43,158 nt of DNA, taken from Haliea sp. (GTDB lineage Bacteria > Pseudomonadota > Gammaproteobacteria > Pseudomonadales > Halieaceae). Shown one piece after another: positions 42,411-43,158 of the stretch (its first letter is position 1; each line of letters opens with the position of its first letter). Location: the NCBI GenBank assembly GCA_002862985.1, contig PKCY01000016.1, positions 1 to 43,158 on the forward strand. The letters run 5' to 3'. The translations under genes and the position numbers were made by a program. Below the pieces are notes generated by a model that ran no database searches, was not told the origin of the DNA, and worked only from the letters and a program-made list of their open reading frames with translations.

Positions 42411-43158
42411 ATGTCATATCGCTCGGTATATTTCCTCACCTGTATGCTGACTCTTGCCGGCTCTGCAATGGCCGAAACAAGCTCATCAACCAGCCCGGCA
42501 GCCATCAATCCCCAAAAACCCTACAGCATCACTGAAGAACGCGAACCGTGCAGCGACTATGACCCACTGCGCAGACCCCATTATGGCGACTTTCATGTCC
42601 ACACGGCCTGGTCTTTCGACGCCAATAGCCAAGACACGCGCAATAAACCTGCCGATGCCTATCGTTTTGCTCAGGGCAATCCACTGGGAATTCAGCCATA
42701 CGATGAAAACGACAAGCCCACTCGCACCATAAAACTCGATCGGCCGCTGGATTTCACGGCAGTCACCGACCACTCTGAGTTTATGGGTGAGATGCGCATG
42801 TGCACCACCAAGGGACTGCCCGGTTACTGGCACCCGGCCTGTGTAGCCCACCGTTACATTCCTCAGATGTCTTTTTTCACCTTCGCCGCATTGGGCATGA
42901 GCTATAAAACACGCTGGGGGTTCTGCGGTGACGATAATGAAATTTGCTTCGCTCAGGCGGCGGACACCTGGCAGGACATTCAGCGGGATACGGAAGATGC
43001 TTATGACCGCAGCAGTGACTGCAGCTTTACCAGCTTCGTCGGTTACGAGTGGACTGCCAGCGCCGAGACGGGTCAGAACCTGCATCACAATGTCATTTTT
43101 CGCAATGAAAACGTGCCCGATCGCGCGCTGAGCTGGATAGAAACGCCTTCGCAGGTTC
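42411..43158 (+). CDS. DUF3604 exported protein C (cut by window end)
   Basis: The frame is open from ATG 42411 to the right edge: 249 codons, 3' end missing. GGGGAG lies 6 nt upstream of the ATG. A signal peptide (ending near residue 21) is followed by 'HYGDFHVHTAWSFDA' (GDFHVHT at 59-65), 'TDHSE' (119-123) and 'FVGYEWTASAETGQNLHHN'. It matches DUF3604 protein A much more closely than B, for example 'PLGIQPY' with 'RIGIQPW' and 'DRPLDFTAVTDHSE' with 'SRPLDFAMVSDHAE'. The full protein should be about 600-650 residues. It is divergent from the dihaem gene across 175 nt. Confidence 0.92.
   Translation, partial: MSYRSVYFLTCMLTLAGSAMAETSSSTSPAAINPQKPYSITEEREPCSDYDPLRRPHYGDFHVHTAWSFDANSQDTRNKPADAYRFAQGNPLGIQPYDENDKPTRTIKLDRPLDFTAVTDHSEFMGEMRMCTTKGLPGYWHPACVAHRYIPQMSFFTFAALGMSYKTRWGFCGDDNEICFAQAADTWQDIQRDTEDAYDRSSDCSFTSFVGYEWTASAETGQNLHHNVIFRNENVPDRALSWIETPSQV

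Noticed and set aside
42486-43088. 200-codon minus-strand frame at the right end
   Set aside because: Antisense to DUF3604 protein C, whose motifs, signal peptide and ribosome site are clear.
1-43158. CRISPR arrays, tRNA/rRNA genes, insertion sequences, prophage
   Set aside because: No regularly spaced repeats, cloverleaf-like sequences, transposase motifs or phage genes were seen on either strand.

Overview
The window reads as a chromosomal segment of a heterotrophic, probably marine, gammaproteobacterium. This is inferred from a proteobacterial PurT, acyl-CoA ligases, short-chain dehydrogenases, DUF6152/DUF6644-type genes and a large complement of secreted sulfatases. I cannot place it below class level. 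There are no tRNA, rRNA, CRISPR, transposase or phage genes, and almost all of it is accessory catabolism and periplasmic redox chemistry.

Layout. 1-0.9 kb: the 3' end of an unrecognised gene and a badly decayed flavin monooxygenase pseudogene. 0.9-4.7 kb: a small membrane protein coupled to a membrane-anchored sulfatase, a 40-residue lipoprotein, and purT, the only obvious housekeeping gene. 5.0-9.8 kb: an acyl-CoA ligase, convergent with a GPH-family symporter, then a beta-lactamase-fold serine hydrolase. 9.9-16.6 kb: an eight-gene plus-strand run of SDR, lipoprotein PQQ dehydrogenase, two paralogous secreted proteins, DUF6152, two DUF6644-like membrane proteins and a 53-residue membrane peptide. 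I read it as a periplasmic oxidation module. 16.6-18.4 kb: a minus-strand trio with overlapping ends, made of a haem c lipoprotein, a HupE/UreJ protein and a membrane-anchored protein. 18.5-22.9 kb: a second acyl-CoA ligase, a ThuA-domain protein with a cysteine-rich tail, and a cytochrome P450.

22.9-29.8 kb: a sulfatase, a DUF1080 lipoprotein, a TMEM220-like membrane protein, a large propeller/cytochrome c protein of the kind common in Planctomycetes and Verrucomicrobia, and an SDR. 29.9-37.7 kb: a minus-strand block in which two DUF3604 proteins and two sulfatases alternate, with start/stop overlaps at two of the junctions. 37.8-43.2 kb: a SnoaL-like protein, an alpha/beta hydrolase, a large dihaem protein resembling hydrazine synthase alpha, and the start of a third DUF3604 gene cut by the window end.

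Taken together the genes suggest uptake and breakdown of sulfated or esterified organic compounds. Four secreted sulfatases and three exported DUF3604 proteins would act outside the cytoplasm. Periplasmic PQQ and cytochrome proteins would take electrons. P450, SDRs, CoA ligases and esterases would process the released backbone. No substrate can be named from the sequence. The most interesting unexplained units are the DUF3604/sulfatase coupled block and the PQQ-DUF6152-DUF6644 operon.
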